64,000 nt of DNA from Saprospirales bacterium. Lineage in GTDB: Bacteria > Bacteroidota > Bacteroidia > Chitinophagales > JADIYW01. Below the pieces are notes generated by a model, which was not told where the DNA came from, searched no databases, and saw only the letters and a program-made list of their open reading frames with translations. Location: positions 248,001 through 312,000 of the forward strand of contig JADJSS010000007.1 in assembly GCA_016711605.1 (NCBI GenBank), read 5' to 3'. This document shows, piece after piece, positions 48,335 through 57,420 of the stretch. A program made the position numbers and the translations under genes. Position 1 is the first letter of the stretch, and each line of letters opens with the position of its first letter.

Positions 48335-50915
48335 ATGGGAATTTTTGATAAAATAAAAAGCACACTCAATATTAAAAACGAGTCGGAAAAAGAATTTGAG
48401 AAGGTTGTTTTAAATACACTTGATGAATTCAAAGAAACTGGTGGTTATTTTTATAATATAAAAGTAAACAACTTAAATACATACACTCAGAATGTAATAA
48501 TTTGGCAAGATAAAAAAAGATTTCGTTTATAGTGTACTTGATAAAGAACATTTCGAAGTACAACAATTCGGATAGATATCATAATTATGACGAGCAAAAA
48601 AACAGAATCAACAGTGTAGAGTTAGCATTTGTTCAACAATTATTTAAAGCAAAATTGATTGTAAATGACGATGATATTGCAATAATACATAACGCAGTTA
48701 TCTTGAATTATAACAAAGATTTTGCTCCATTTTTTAGTTATTGGCCTTATCAATCATTTTTTAACCAAATTCAAAATCAATTTAAAGGGAAAGAAATTTC
48801 AGAAACATTGAAAACTACTCTTAATTCTATAAAATCTGATTTAGAACAACCGTCAAATGTATACTATAACAAAGACAAACTAAAACTCATAGAAAAAATA
48901 GACTCTATTCTATTTCAATCATCAAACGAAATAAACATCGTAAAACCAACGCTATTTTTAGGCGAAGATGATTTTTCTGAATTTGCAAATAAAATAATTG
49001 AGAGACTGAATGAAACAGAAAAAACTATATGGTATAAACTGATAACAAAAGCACAAAAAGCATCTGGCTCTAAACCAACTAATAAATATCTTGATGAAAC
49101 AAAATTACTCTTTAAAAAACTAGGTGCTGATAAGTTTAAAGCAATTATAAATGAGTGGTTTCAATTTGTAATTAAATATAAGGAAAAAGAAAAAACAAGC
49201 ACAACAGAATATAGTGGTAGAATTTATACACATACATATTACGAGTTTATCAGTGCAATAAATATCGAAGCTATAAAAGGGTTTGTTTGGATGTGTGCAC
49301 ATTTTCATGATAATGTAACCATACATAATATTGCAAAATTAGCAGAACGTTGTTTTAGAAAAATTCCTAATGTTGGTCCGGCATCTGCAGCTATCGGCAA
49401 TGCGTGTTTGTATACACTCTATAAGTCAAAAGGATTAGATGGTATTGGTCAGCTATCAAGATTAAAACTTAGAATAAAACAATCAAGTACACAAGCATTA
49501 ATAGAAAAATATTTAGAGGAAGCTGCAAAAGAACAAGGCATTTCAATTTATGAAATTGAAGATTTGGCGGTTGATGATTTTGATTTAAAAAAAGGCGAAC
49601 GGATTTGGGAATTTGACGATTATAAAGCGGTGTTCAAAATTACAGGAATTGGCAAATCAGAAATTAACTGGTATAAACCAGATGGATCGCAACAAAAAAC
49701 AATGCCAGCATTTGTTAAAGACAAATTTAGCGCAAAGCTGAAAAAACTAAAAGATGCTACAAAACAAATAGATCAAATGACATCTGCTCAACGAGATAGA
49801 ATTGACAGAATGCTTCGCGCTGATAGAAAAATTAATTGGAATAATTTTAATGAACTTTATCTTCAACATGGATTGATGTGTTTTATTGCAGAAAAAATAA
49901 TCTGGAATTTTACAGAAAACAATACTACCAATACAGCAATTCTTATAAACAAAGAATGGACCAATAATAAAAATGAAATCATCAAACCATCAGCAAATAC
50001 TATGGTTTCACTTTGGCATCCAGCTACAGCATCCGTTGAAGAAATAAAAATCTGGCGCGATTTTTCAATACAACAGCAAATACAACAACCTTTAAAACAA
50101 GCTTTAGAGAAGTATATTTATTAACGGCCGCAGAAATCAATACAAAATCATATAGCAACCGAATGGCTGCACATGTTTTAAAGCAACACCAGTTTAATTC
50201 TTTAGCAAAAATACGTGGTTGGAAATATTCACTATTAGGTTGTTTTGATAATGGAATGGATAACGGAACTGCTTCTTTAAATTTACCAGAATATGCGTTA
50301 AAAGCAGAGTTTTGGATAAATGAAATTAACGCTGATGATGCATATAATGATACAGGTATATGGAATTTTGTAGCAACCGATCAGGTTCGTTTTATAAAAA
50401 AAGATTCAAATGATGTAGTTGATTTAGTTGAGATACCTATTATTCCTTTTTCCGAAGTAATGCGTGATGTTGATTTATTCGTAGGTGTAGCAAGCGTTGG
50501 AAATGATCCAAGTTGGCAAGACAATGGAGGAATTCCTGCATATAGAGATTACTGGCAAACATATTCATTTGGCGATTTATCTGAGTTAGCAAAAACAAGA
50601 AAAGGAATTTTAGAAAATTTATTGCCTCGATTAAAAATCAGTAAGATTGCAGAAATAAAAGATAAGTTCTTAGTAGTAAAAGGAAAAATCAGAACCTATA
50701 AAATACACATTGGAAGCACCAATATTTTAATGGAGCCGAACGATGAATATTTATGTATTGTTCCAGATAGAAGTCAAAAAAATTATACCGAAAATTTATT
50801 TTTACCGTTTGAAGGCGACAATGGTTTATCTGTAGTATTATCTAAAGCTTTTTTATTAATGGATGATGATAAAATCTCAGATACTACTATCACATCTCAA
50901 ATAAACAGAAAATAA
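48335..50915 (+). CDS. DUF4132-family protein, two frameshifts
   Basis: 860 residues after repair; function unknown. The frames 48335-48532, 48532-50124 and 50163-50915 join by adding one A to the A7 run at 48512-48518 (QDKKKISFIVYLIKNISKYN) and one A at 50110-50111 (KQALEKVYLLTAAEINTKSY). The conserved end YSNRMAAHVLKQHQFNSLAKIRGW...LFLPFEGDNGLSVVLSKAFLL is the DUF4132 signature, found also at the C-terminus of MolR/WGR proteins. The middle region is helical and HEAT-like (GPASAAIGNACLYTLY). Confidence 0.75.
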
Positions 50916-50925
50916 AATTTAAATT

Positions 50926-51612
50926 TTAAGCCAACTGAGTTTCAAAAAAACTCATCATTGTATTAAATGCTTTTTGACCTTGATCGTTATTAAAAAATAA
51001 ATGAGGAATTCCATGTGGTAAGGTGTACCAATGTGCTTCTAAATTTCCATGCAATTCTTCTTCCAGTTTTTTTACGCGCCACACAGGACACATCGGATCA
51101 ACATAGGAGAAATGACCTTGTACTTTTTTATCAATTAATGAAGAACAGCTTTTAGGTATTCCACTGCCTTTTAAACCAAATGAATGATGGAAAACTACTG
51201 GTGCTTTCACTTCAGGTCGAATGGCAGCATGCAGTACAAAACCACCGGTTAAGCATTGTCCAACCACACCAATATTATCTGCATCTACGTTTTCAAATTC
51301 TTTAAATTGATCTAAGATTTCAAAAAATTCTGCTAAAGGCGCATTGCCAGTTGGTTCGTTATTTCTAACTAAAGAATTCATAAAAAATTGCACGCAATAG
51401 TTGCGCAAACTCGTGCCACCACTATACAAATCAGGAATTAATACATTGTAATTGCCTTCTTCACTCAAAATCTCAGCACACTTATGTGTAGTTTTTTGAA
51501 TGCCAGTTAAATCTGGTAAGAATACAATTCCAGGTCTTTTTTCACCTGAAACTGCTTCATAAAAATAGCCATCAATCGTGCGATTCAGCAAAGGCATTTG
51601 TACTTTTTCCAT
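50926..51612 (-). CDS. Dienelactone hydrolase family protein
   Basis: 228-residue alpha/beta hydrolase: PGIVFLPDLTGIQ, then the nucleophile elbow VGVVGQCLTGGFVLHAA with Cys in place of Ser as in dienelactone hydrolases, and the His region PHGIPHLFFN near the end. Acts on lactones or esters in the cytoplasm. Converges with DUF4132. Confidence 0.82.
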   Translation of the reverse strand: MEKVQMPLLNRTIDGYFYEAVSGEKRPGIVFLPDLTGIQKTTHKCAEILSEEGNYNVLIPDLYSGGTSLRNYCVQFFMNSLVRNNEPTGNAPLAEFFEILDQFKEFENVDADNIGVVGQCLTGGFVLHAAIRPEVKAPVVFHHSFGLKGSGIPKSCSSLIDKKVQGHFSYVDPMCPVWRVKKLEEELHGNLEAHWYTLPHGIPHLFFNNDQGQKAFNTMMSFFETQLA

Positions 51613-51680
51613 TGAGATTTCTTTTGGTTGTCTAAATATTCATTCTTATAAGATCCTGAAACAATTCCGAATCTATATTT

Positions 51681-53054
51681 TTAAATGTGTTTAATTTTTT
51701 TTCTTGATTGAAAATAATTAATAAAAACTGAAATACCTAATCCGGAAATTGGCGCATACATCATAGTGATTGGCAATTTATAACGCACTACAGGCAAAAT
51801 TCCGTAGATCAATAAAAAATAAAACATACAGCCAATAAATAAAAGTGCAATGATTTTTCGTTGTTGAAAGCAGTTTAAAATACCAATCGCATAAAATAAA
51901 TAACATGCACTTAAAAACAACAAAATAAAAACGCCTAACAAAATTTCTGTGATCGTTTTGGTAGCAAAAAACAATTTAGCTTGCTGCCATAAACCAAGTG
52001 TGTAGCGTTGGTTATAATTCCATTTGTTTTGATTTTTTACATGCAGTTTTTCCAGAAAATTTTGCGTGCCCATATTAATCATCATGCGCACCATGCCTAA
52101 AGAAGTAGCTTTTGCAAATGCCAGTTTATGTTCGCTTAAATATGCACTTGCAAACTTGCTGTAATAATCTTCATTTTCAAAGGTTGAGTATTTCCACATT
52201 TCCTGTGTTGAATCAGGAATATGTGTTGCGTTTGGATATTGCTGTTGTAAAATGCGTAAATTTTGATTGCCTATGGAATCAAAATTTTGATGCGTCAATG
52301 TTGCTTCTGTTAATGGAACACTATTAAAAAACAACGACAAGCCGGAAATTGAAGACATGCTGAAATGGTTGAATTTACTATAGTTTCGGTACATCCAAGG
52401 CAACGTAAAAATGATAGAGAAAAATAAAATTAAAATAGATTTTACTGCTTTCTCTTTCCATGAAAATTTGCACCAAATCAATAGAAATATTATTAGTGCA
52501 AATGGCAAATATTGTAGCACTGGTTTGATGATAATATTGATTCCAATTAAGCATCCAACTAAAATAAAGTAAGACGATTTTTTGTTTTCTAATCCTAAAA
52601 TATAAAAATAAATAGTCAGTAAAAACAACGTAGAAAATAAAATATCAGGATATAAAAAATGACAAATTAAAATTTGGTGTGGATCGATAGCAATAATAAA
52701 TGCTGCAAATAAACCAGCTGTTTCGTTGAATGCTTTTGATGTGATTTTGTAAATTAAAAAAACGCAATACGAGTTTAAAATAATTTGAATCAGTATTACG
52801 ATCCAAGGTTTAAAACCAACAATAAAATAAATAATCGATAAAAAAAACGGATAACCTGGTGTGCGCATTTCGTTGTTGGCAAACGAAAAATGATCCATTA
52901 TAGATTTTGCTAAATATTGATACAACACGGCATCTCCTGCAATTACTTGTGTTTTTTCAATTTCGGAAATCCATGGTTGGTGAATTACAAAAAAGATGAT
53001 GCGCAATAAAAAAGCAAGCAGAACAACGTGTGCAATTCGGATTTTGGAAAACAT
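51681..53054 (-). CDS. GT39/PMT-like polytopic glycosyltransferase
   Basis: 457 residues with about eleven TM helices. The first loop after TM1 has SEIEKTQVIAGDAVLYQYLAK with acidic residues, then MRTPGYPFFLSIIYFI and AIDPHQILICHFLYPDILF, all as in ArnT/PMT proteins and the homologue at 112-1625. It probably transfers sugar from a polyprenyl carrier on the periplasmic face. It starts 29 nt after the siroheme dehydrogenase gene and may be transcribed with it, although function suggests a separate unit. Confidence 0.7.
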   Translation of the reverse strand: MFSKIRIAHVVLLAFLLRIIFFVIHQPWISEIEKTQVIAGDAVLYQYLAKSIMDHFSFANNEMRTPGYPFFLSIIYFIVGFKPWIVILIQIILNSYCVFLIYKITSKAFNETAGLFAAFIIAIDPHQILICHFLYPDILFSTLFLLTIYFYILGLENKKSSYFILVGCLIGINIIIKPVLQYLPFALIIFLLIWCKFSWKEKAVKSILILFFSIIFTLPWMYRNYSKFNHFSMSSISGLSLFFNSVPLTEATLTHQNFDSIGNQNLRILQQQYPNATHIPDSTQEMWKYSTFENEDYYSKFASAYLSEHKLAFAKATSLGMVRMMINMGTQNFLEKLHVKNQNKWNYNQRYTLGLWQQAKLFFATKTITEILLGVFILLFLSACYLFYAIGILNCFQQRKIIALLFIGCMFYFLLIYGILPVVRYKLPITMMYAPISGLGISVFINYFQSRKKIKHI

Positions 53055-53083
53055 GAACGAATTTACGAATTACACTTAATGAT

Positions 53084-53659
53084 TTATGATTTTTTATTGA
53101 ATGATTTAGTGATTTCATTCAGTGCACTTACCTTTTCTTCAAAATTTCCTTTTAATGTTTTTCTGTATTCATTTAAATTCAAAATCAAATCATTGATATT
53201 TTCTGGTAACATTTCTTCAAAAAACTCTCTTATTCTTTTGCTTAAAGTTGGTGATTTTCCGTTGGTGGAAATCGCGATTTTTAAATCACCTTTTGTAACG
53301 ATAGAACCTAAATAGAAGTCACATAATTCCGGTGTGTCTGCTACGTTTATCAATATACTTTTTACTTTTGCTGCATGATAAATACTTTCATTTAAAGTTT
53401 TATCTGCGGTTGCCGCAATTACCAATTGTTTGTTTTCAAGATCAGATGCTTCAAAAGATTTTTCTAATAAAACGATTGACGATTGACCTTTAACCATTGA
53501 CTTTATTTCATCAGAAATCAACTTAGCAACTACCGTAATATTTGCGTTTGGTGAGTTTTTTAAAATGAAAGACAATTTTTCTGTGCCAACAAATCCACCA
53601 CCAACAATTAGAATATTGAAGTTTTCGGTTTTTAGAAATATTGGATAAAGTGTGTTCAA
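53084..53659 (-). CDS. Precorrin-2 dehydrogenase/sirohydrochlorin ferrochelatase
   Basis: 191 residues, Met8/CysG N-terminal type. NILIVGGGFVGTEKLSFILK (NAD loop), INVADTPELCDFYLGSIVTKGDLKIAISTNGKSPTLSKRIRE (active-site Asp and C-terminal helices). Converts precorrin-2 to siroheme, the cofactor of the sulfite reductase in this operon. No ATG is available; TTG at 53659, 20 nt after the methyltransferase gene, is the likely start. A heptamer array encodes part of MVKGQSSIVLLE. Confidence 0.85.
   Translation of the reverse strand: MNTLYPIFLKTENFNILIVGGGFVGTEKLSFILKNSPNANITVVAKLISDEIKSMVKGQSSIVLLEKSFEASDLENKQLVIAATADKTLNESIYHAAKVKSILINVADTPELCDFYLGSIVTKGDLKIAISTNGKSPTLSKRIREFFEEMLPENINDLILNLNEYRKTLKGNFEEKVSALNEITKSFNKKS
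53474..53501. repeat. Heptamer array in siroheme dehydrogenase gene, 4 units (GATTGAC)
   Basis: GATTGAC, GATTGAC, CTTTAAC, CATTGAC. The unit is nearly the same as that before dusB (ATTGACT). Confidence 0.65.
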
Positions 53660-53679
53660 TTTGGCAATTTTAAAATTAG

Positions 53680-54402
53680 CTAATTTGATAATGAATTTTC
53701 ATCAACGACATCACCAATAATTATAATTGCAGGTGATGTAATTTGTTCTTGTTGTACTAATTGTTGAATGTTATTCAAATTTCCTTTTGCAATTTTTTCA
53801 TTTTTTAAAGTACCATTTTGGATAATGGCTATTGGATACATTTCTGTTTTATGTTTTTTAAAAACTTCTACGATTTCACCAAGTTTTCCAATTCCCATAA
53901 GTATCACAACCGTTGCTGTGGATTGTGCTGCGAGTTCAATATCTTCTGATAATTTTCCGCAAGACGTTGTGCCAGTTGTTATCCAAACACTTTCAGTAAT
54001 TCCACGTTTAGTAAGAGGAATTTTTTGTGCTGTTGCTAATGCTGTTGCGCTCGAAATACCTGGAATTACTGCTGTTTCAATTCCATGTTTTTCTGCGTAT
54101 TCTATTTCTTCTTGTCCGCGACCAAAGATAAAAGGATCGCCACCTTTTAAGCGAACGACACAACCATATTTATTTGCATGTTCTACAATCTGTTGGTTGA
54201 TTTCATCTTGTTTCATGTAGTGCGTGCCAGCACGTTTGCCACAAAATATTTTGATAGCGTTTGGTGCATGTTGCAACAACTCTTCACTTACTAAAGCATC
54301 ATACATGACAACATCAGCTTGTTGTAAAGCTTTTATTCCTTTCAAAGAAATCAATTCTGGATCACCTGGACCTGCACCGATGAGTATGAGTTTTTTTATC
54401 AC
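53680..54402 (-). CDS. cobA: Uroporphyrinogen-III C-methyltransferase
   Basis: 240 residues: LILIGAGPGDPELISLKGIKALQQADVVMYDALVS, VVRLKGGDPFIFGRGQEEIE and VIPGISSATALATAQKIPLTKRG, the full SUMT signature. It methylates uroporphyrinogen III twice with SAM to precorrin-2, the first step to siroheme. GTG start at 54402. It lies between the toxin gene and the dehydrogenase gene. Confidence 0.93.
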   Translation of the reverse strand: MIKKLILIGAGPGDPELISLKGIKALQQADVVMYDALVSEELLQHAPNAIKIFCGKRAGTHYMKQDEINQQIVEHANKYGCVVRLKGGDPFIFGRGQEEIEYAEKHGIETAVIPGISSATALATAQKIPLTKRGITESVWITTGTTSCGKLSEDIELAAQSTATVVILMGIGKLGEIVEVFKKHKTEMYPIAIIQNGTLKNEKIAKGNLNNIQQLVQQEQITSPAIIIIGDVVDENSLSN

Positions 54403-54426
54403 TGATTACGCAGATTGAAATGATTT

Positions 54427-54735
54427 TTAAGATTTAGTTTTTAATCTTTTTCTCCAAAGTGATGGCTTTCTTTTTTGATGAAAAACGCCAACAACAATAA
54501 TTTTATCGCCATCAATTCTAAAGAAAATATTATATGGAAAATGAAGTGTCGTTGTTTTTCTAAATTGTTTGAAAATGAATTTGAAATGAAGTGGTTGGAC
54601 ACAAATCTCATCATACATCATTAATAAAACTTCGTAGAATTCAAAACCAAGATTTTCTTGTTGTTCGTTGTACCATTTTATAATTTCGAAAACATCATTT
54701 TCTGCTTCTTCTATAATTTCAATTTCATACTTCAT
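54427..54735 (-). CDS. RelE/ParE-family toxin
   Basis: 102 residues. YEIEIIEEAENDVFEIIKWYNEQQENLGFEFYEVL at the N-terminus and FPYNIFFRIDGDKIIVVGVFHQKRKPSLW at the C-terminus are typical of the plasmid-stabilisation ParE/RelE fold. ATG at 54735 overlaps the antitoxin end, so the pair is translationally coupled. A TTG at 54741 is an alternative start. Target (ribosome or gyrase) cannot be told from sequence. Confidence 0.8.
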   Translation of the reverse strand: MKYEIEIIEEAENDVFEIIKWYNEQQENLGFEFYEVLLMMYDEICVQPLHFKFIFKQFRKTTTLHFPYNIFFRIDGDKIIVVGVFHQKRKPSLWRKRLKTKS

Positions 54736-54955
54736 ATCCAAACTTATCTTTCATATTTTGTTTGAATTGTTCTAAAGAAATTACACTTTTAGGATTTTTT
54801 TTATACTCTTTCCATCGTTCTTCCAAAACATCTTTTATTTCTTGATTTACATCTTCATATTCTTCAACTTCAGTAACGTAGTCTAAACCATTTAATAATT
54901 TTTTAAATTCGACAGAATTTTCTTCTTTATCTATTGTTATGGTAAGCGTTGGCAT
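54725..54955 (-). CDS. Antitoxin of the RelE/ParE pair
   Basis: 76 residues, acidic. It starts MPTLTITIDKEENSVEFKKLL and has a helical toxin-binding tail (KNPKSVISLEQFKQNMKDKF). It overlaps the toxin start by 11 nt. It is 41 nt downstream of the sulfite reductase stop and in the same direction, so the pair sits inside the siroheme operon. Confidence 0.75.
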   Translation of the reverse strand: MPTLTITIDKEENSVEFKKLLNGLDYVTEVEEYEDVNQEIKDVLEERWKEYKKNPKSVISLEQFKQNMKDKFGYEV

Positions 54956-54996
54956 TTGATGATATTTAATAATTAAAGTTAAAGAAAAATTTTCAT

Positions 54997-57120
54997 TTAC
55001 GCTTTATAGCTACTTTCCACAACCACCTTGTCTTTATTTAAAGAAGATTCTCTATGTGCAATAACATCTTTTAAAAAGTAAGTGAATTGTTTTACATAGT
55101 TTTCTGCAAATTCTTTTTCCGGTTCGTGTTGGTTGATTTGTAAAACCAAATTTTCAAAGCCATCTTCTATTTTAAATTCACCAGTTTGTACTAAATGCAG
55201 ATCGAAATCTTTTAAGATTTTTATTTGTGTATTGCATTCTACATCTTTACTTAGCAATAATGCTTTTGCACCAATAACAAAACCTGTGTATGCGTAATAA
55301 ATTGCTTCCGGAAATTTATTTTTTGCTAAATTTTCTTTCGCATCCATTAATTTATTTTCTGCATCTTTTATAATGCCACCAACCATATCATACATCACAC
55401 CGGCACATTCGCCAACGCCAATTTCTGGTATAAAATTTTCTACACCATCGTAATCAATAAAATCATCATCAACATAAAGGTCAGCATTTGCTAATGGTTT
55501 CAAGATGGTATAAAAATAATTTTTGCCTTGTCTTCTGTAATAATCATTAAAATATTCACCTTCTGTGCTGTTGGTTTCAAAATCATTTAAAATAATGCGC
55601 AACATTTGCGGCGTGCGTTTGGTTGGAATTTTTACAATTTTATCGCCAACACTTCCTACACCATTCACATCAACGCCACCACCTAAAACTACTTGCATGG
55701 CTGGTGCTACGAGTTCACCAACTTTTATTGAACTTCCATGCAAACCAATATTTGCAGCCATGTGTTGTCCGCACGAATTCATACAACCACTTATTTTTAT
55801 TTTAATTTCTGAATCAAAAATTAAATGATAAAATTCATCCAAGATTACATCTTCTAAAATTTTTCCGAGCGTCATACTGTTTGTAACACCAAGGTTACAA
55901 GTATCTGTTCCAGGACAAGTAGTAACATCTGCAATGCTATCAAAACCTGGTGTTGCGAAGTTCATTTTGTTTAATTCCTGGTAGAAATATGGCAAAGATT
56001 CTGCGCGTACAAACTTCAATAATAAACCTTGATTCATCGTAATGCGCATATCTTCTGATGCATAGTTTTGCACCATTTCTGCAATCTTTCTTGCTTCATC
56101 AGGTTTCACATCACCTTTTGTAACTTTCAACGCCACGGAAAAATATCCTTTTTGTTTTTGCTCAGAAACGTTGGTCTTTAACCAATCTTCATAACGTTGT
56201 TTATCTTCAATTTCTACAAGTGGTGCAATATTGTTATGTGTTGGTGTGCCTACTTCAACTTTTGTTGTATCAATCTTGAAATGCTTTACTTTATTGGCTT
56301 TTCGCTCTGTTTCCACCAATTCCATAAATTTTTCCAACCCAATTTCTTTAATCAAATATTTCATGCGCGCTTTATGTCTGCGCACACGTTCGCCATATCT
56401 GTCGAACACACGCAAAGCAGCTTCCATAAACGGAATGATTTGATCTTCATGCAAAAACTCATACGCTGTTTGCGCCAAAATTGCTTGCGCACCAAGGCCT
56501 CCACCAACTACTACTTTGAAACCACGCTCACCATTTTCTATTCTTGGAATAAAACCAAAATCGTGCAAGAAAGTATAGGCAGAATCTTTATCAGAAGAAG
56601 AGAAAGCTGGTTTAATTTTTCGACCCATATCCTGACAAATCGGATTGCGTAAAAAGAACTCGAACGCTGCTTGTGCGTACGGTGATACATCGAATAATTC
56701 ATTTGCATCGATGCCTGCTTTTGAAGATGCTGTGATGTTGCGAACGGTGTTGCCGCATGCTTCGCGACCAGTTGCGCCAACGTCTTCCAAACCTGCCCAA
56801 ATTGCTGGCGCATCAGTTACTTTTACGTAATGCAGTTGTATATTTTGTCGTGTAGTTAAATGTAAATTGGAGCTTGCGTATAGTTCTGATAATTCAGCAA
56901 CGCGTACCAATTGTTTTGGTGTAATTTTTCCGAATGGAAATTTGGTGCGAAACATTTGCACACCAAGTTGGCGTTGTCCATACACACCGCGTGTTAAACG
57001 AAATGCTTTGAATTTATCTTCTGGAATTTCACCGTTTTGAAATCCATTAATTTTTTGTTGTAGCTCAAAAATATCTTTTGCTGCTTCTGGTGAAATGTTT
57101 TTGGTAATGGTTACACTCAT
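54997..57120 (-). CDS. Assimilatory sulfite (nitrite) reductase with C-terminal HEPN-like domain
   Basis: 707 residues. Two ferredoxin-like/siroheme halves: LHLTTRQNIQLHYV and TRGVYGQRQLGVQMFRTKFPFG; the Cys ligands of the 4Fe-4S-siroheme centre are in TCPGTDTCNLG and GCMNSCGQH. After residue about 590 comes ENKLMDAKENLAKNKFPEAIYYAYTGFVIGAKALLL, a HEPN-type helical domain not found in classic CysI. It reduces sulfite to sulfide for cysteine synthesis. A Cys-codon leader and terminator precede it, and siroheme genes follow in the same operon. Confidence 0.88.
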   Translation of the reverse strand: MSVTITKNISPEAAKDIFELQQKINGFQNGEIPEDKFKAFRLTRGVYGQRQLGVQMFRTKFPFGKITPKQLVRVAELSELYASSNLHLTTRQNIQLHYVKVTDAPAIWAGLEDVGATGREACGNTVRNITASSKAGIDANELFDVSPYAQAAFEFFLRNPICQDMGRKIKPAFSSSDKDSAYTFLHDFGFIPRIENGERGFKVVVGGGLGAQAILAQTAYEFLHEDQIIPFMEAALRVFDRYGERVRRHKARMKYLIKEIGLEKFMELVETERKANKVKHFKIDTTKVEVGTPTHNNIAPLVEIEDKQRYEDWLKTNVSEQKQKGYFSVALKVTKGDVKPDEARKIAEMVQNYASEDMRITMNQGLLLKFVRAESLPYFYQELNKMNFATPGFDSIADVTTCPGTDTCNLGVTNSMTLGKILEDVILDEFYHLIFDSEIKIKISGCMNSCGQHMAANIGLHGSSIKVGELVAPAMQVVLGGGVDVNGVGSVGDKIVKIPTKRTPQMLRIILNDFETNSTEGEYFNDYYRRQGKNYFYTILKPLANADLYVDDDFIDYDGVENFIPEIGVGECAGVMYDMVGGIIKDAENKLMDAKENLAKNKFPEAIYYAYTGFVIGAKALLLSKDVECNTQIKILKDFDLHLVQTGEFKIEDGFENLVLQINQHEPEKEFAENYVKQFTYFLKDVIAHRESSLNKDKVVVESSYKA

Positions 57121-57125
57121 AATTC

Positions 57126-57153
57126 AGATTTGAGATTTGAGATTTGAGATTTG
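57126..57153. repeat. Heptamer array before sulfite reductase, 4 perfect units (AGATTTG)
   Basis: AGATTTG four times exactly (CAAATCT on the coding strand), then AGATG. It lies between the attenuator terminator and the start codon, 5 nt from the ATG. Confidence 0.85.
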
Positions 57154-57200
57154 AGATGACTGTCTATCATCTCGTGTCTCATTTCTTTACATCTAGTTAT

Positions 57201-57227
57201 AAAAAAACCTATCTTTTTATAGATAGG
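57201..57227 (-). terminator. Intrinsic terminator in sulfite reductase leader
   Basis: On the - strand: CCTATCT, loop ATAAAA, AGATAGG, then T7. 81 nt before the sulfite reductase start codon and in the same direction. Confidence 0.85.
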
Positions 57228-57262
57228 CACATAATTTTTTATACAATAAATCAACCTATCCG
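57208..57262 (-). promoter_or_regulatory. Cys-responsive antiterminator/terminator switch
   Basis: Segment 1 CGGATAGG (57262-57255) directly follows the leader stop codon. Segment 2 CCTATCT (57227-57221) can pair with segment 1 (6 bp plus a wobble) or with segment 3 AGATAGG (57214-57208, 7 bp, terminator). The geometry matches that at 28579-28640. Confidence 0.65.
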
Positions 57263-57313
57263 CTATTGCAGAAAAGAACAACAACAATTGTATAGCTTGA
57301 CTAATTTTTTCAT
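57263..57313 (-). CDS. Cysteine-rich leader peptide of sulfite reductase attenuator
   Basis: 16 codons: MKKLVKLYNCCCSFLQ then TAG. Three consecutive TGT Cys codons at 57286-57278. The stop codon abuts the antiterminator segment. A TATTTTTA box ends 6 nt before the ATG, much as in the other Cys leader. Proposed to sense Cys-tRNA by ribosome stalling. Confidence 0.75.
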   Translation of the reverse strand: MKKLVKLYNCCCSFLQ

Positions 57314-57318
57314 TTCTA

Positions 57319-57326
57319 TAAAAATA
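57319..57326 (-). promoter_or_regulatory. -7-like element of sulfite reductase leader
   Basis: TATTTTTA on the - strand, 5 nt between it and the leader ATG. No TTTG seen at the expected distance upstream. Confidence 0.35.
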
Positions 57327-57392
57327 TAAATAAATAATGAAAGATGTTGGTTGTTAATGATTTTTTAAACACAAATTTAATGATTGAACACG

Positions 57393-57420
57393 GATTTGAT
57401 TGATTGTTGATGTTTGATGT
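57393..57420. repeat. Heptamer array, 4 units (TTGATGT)
   Basis: GATTTGA, TTGATTG, TTGATGT, TTGATGT. Confidence 0.55.
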
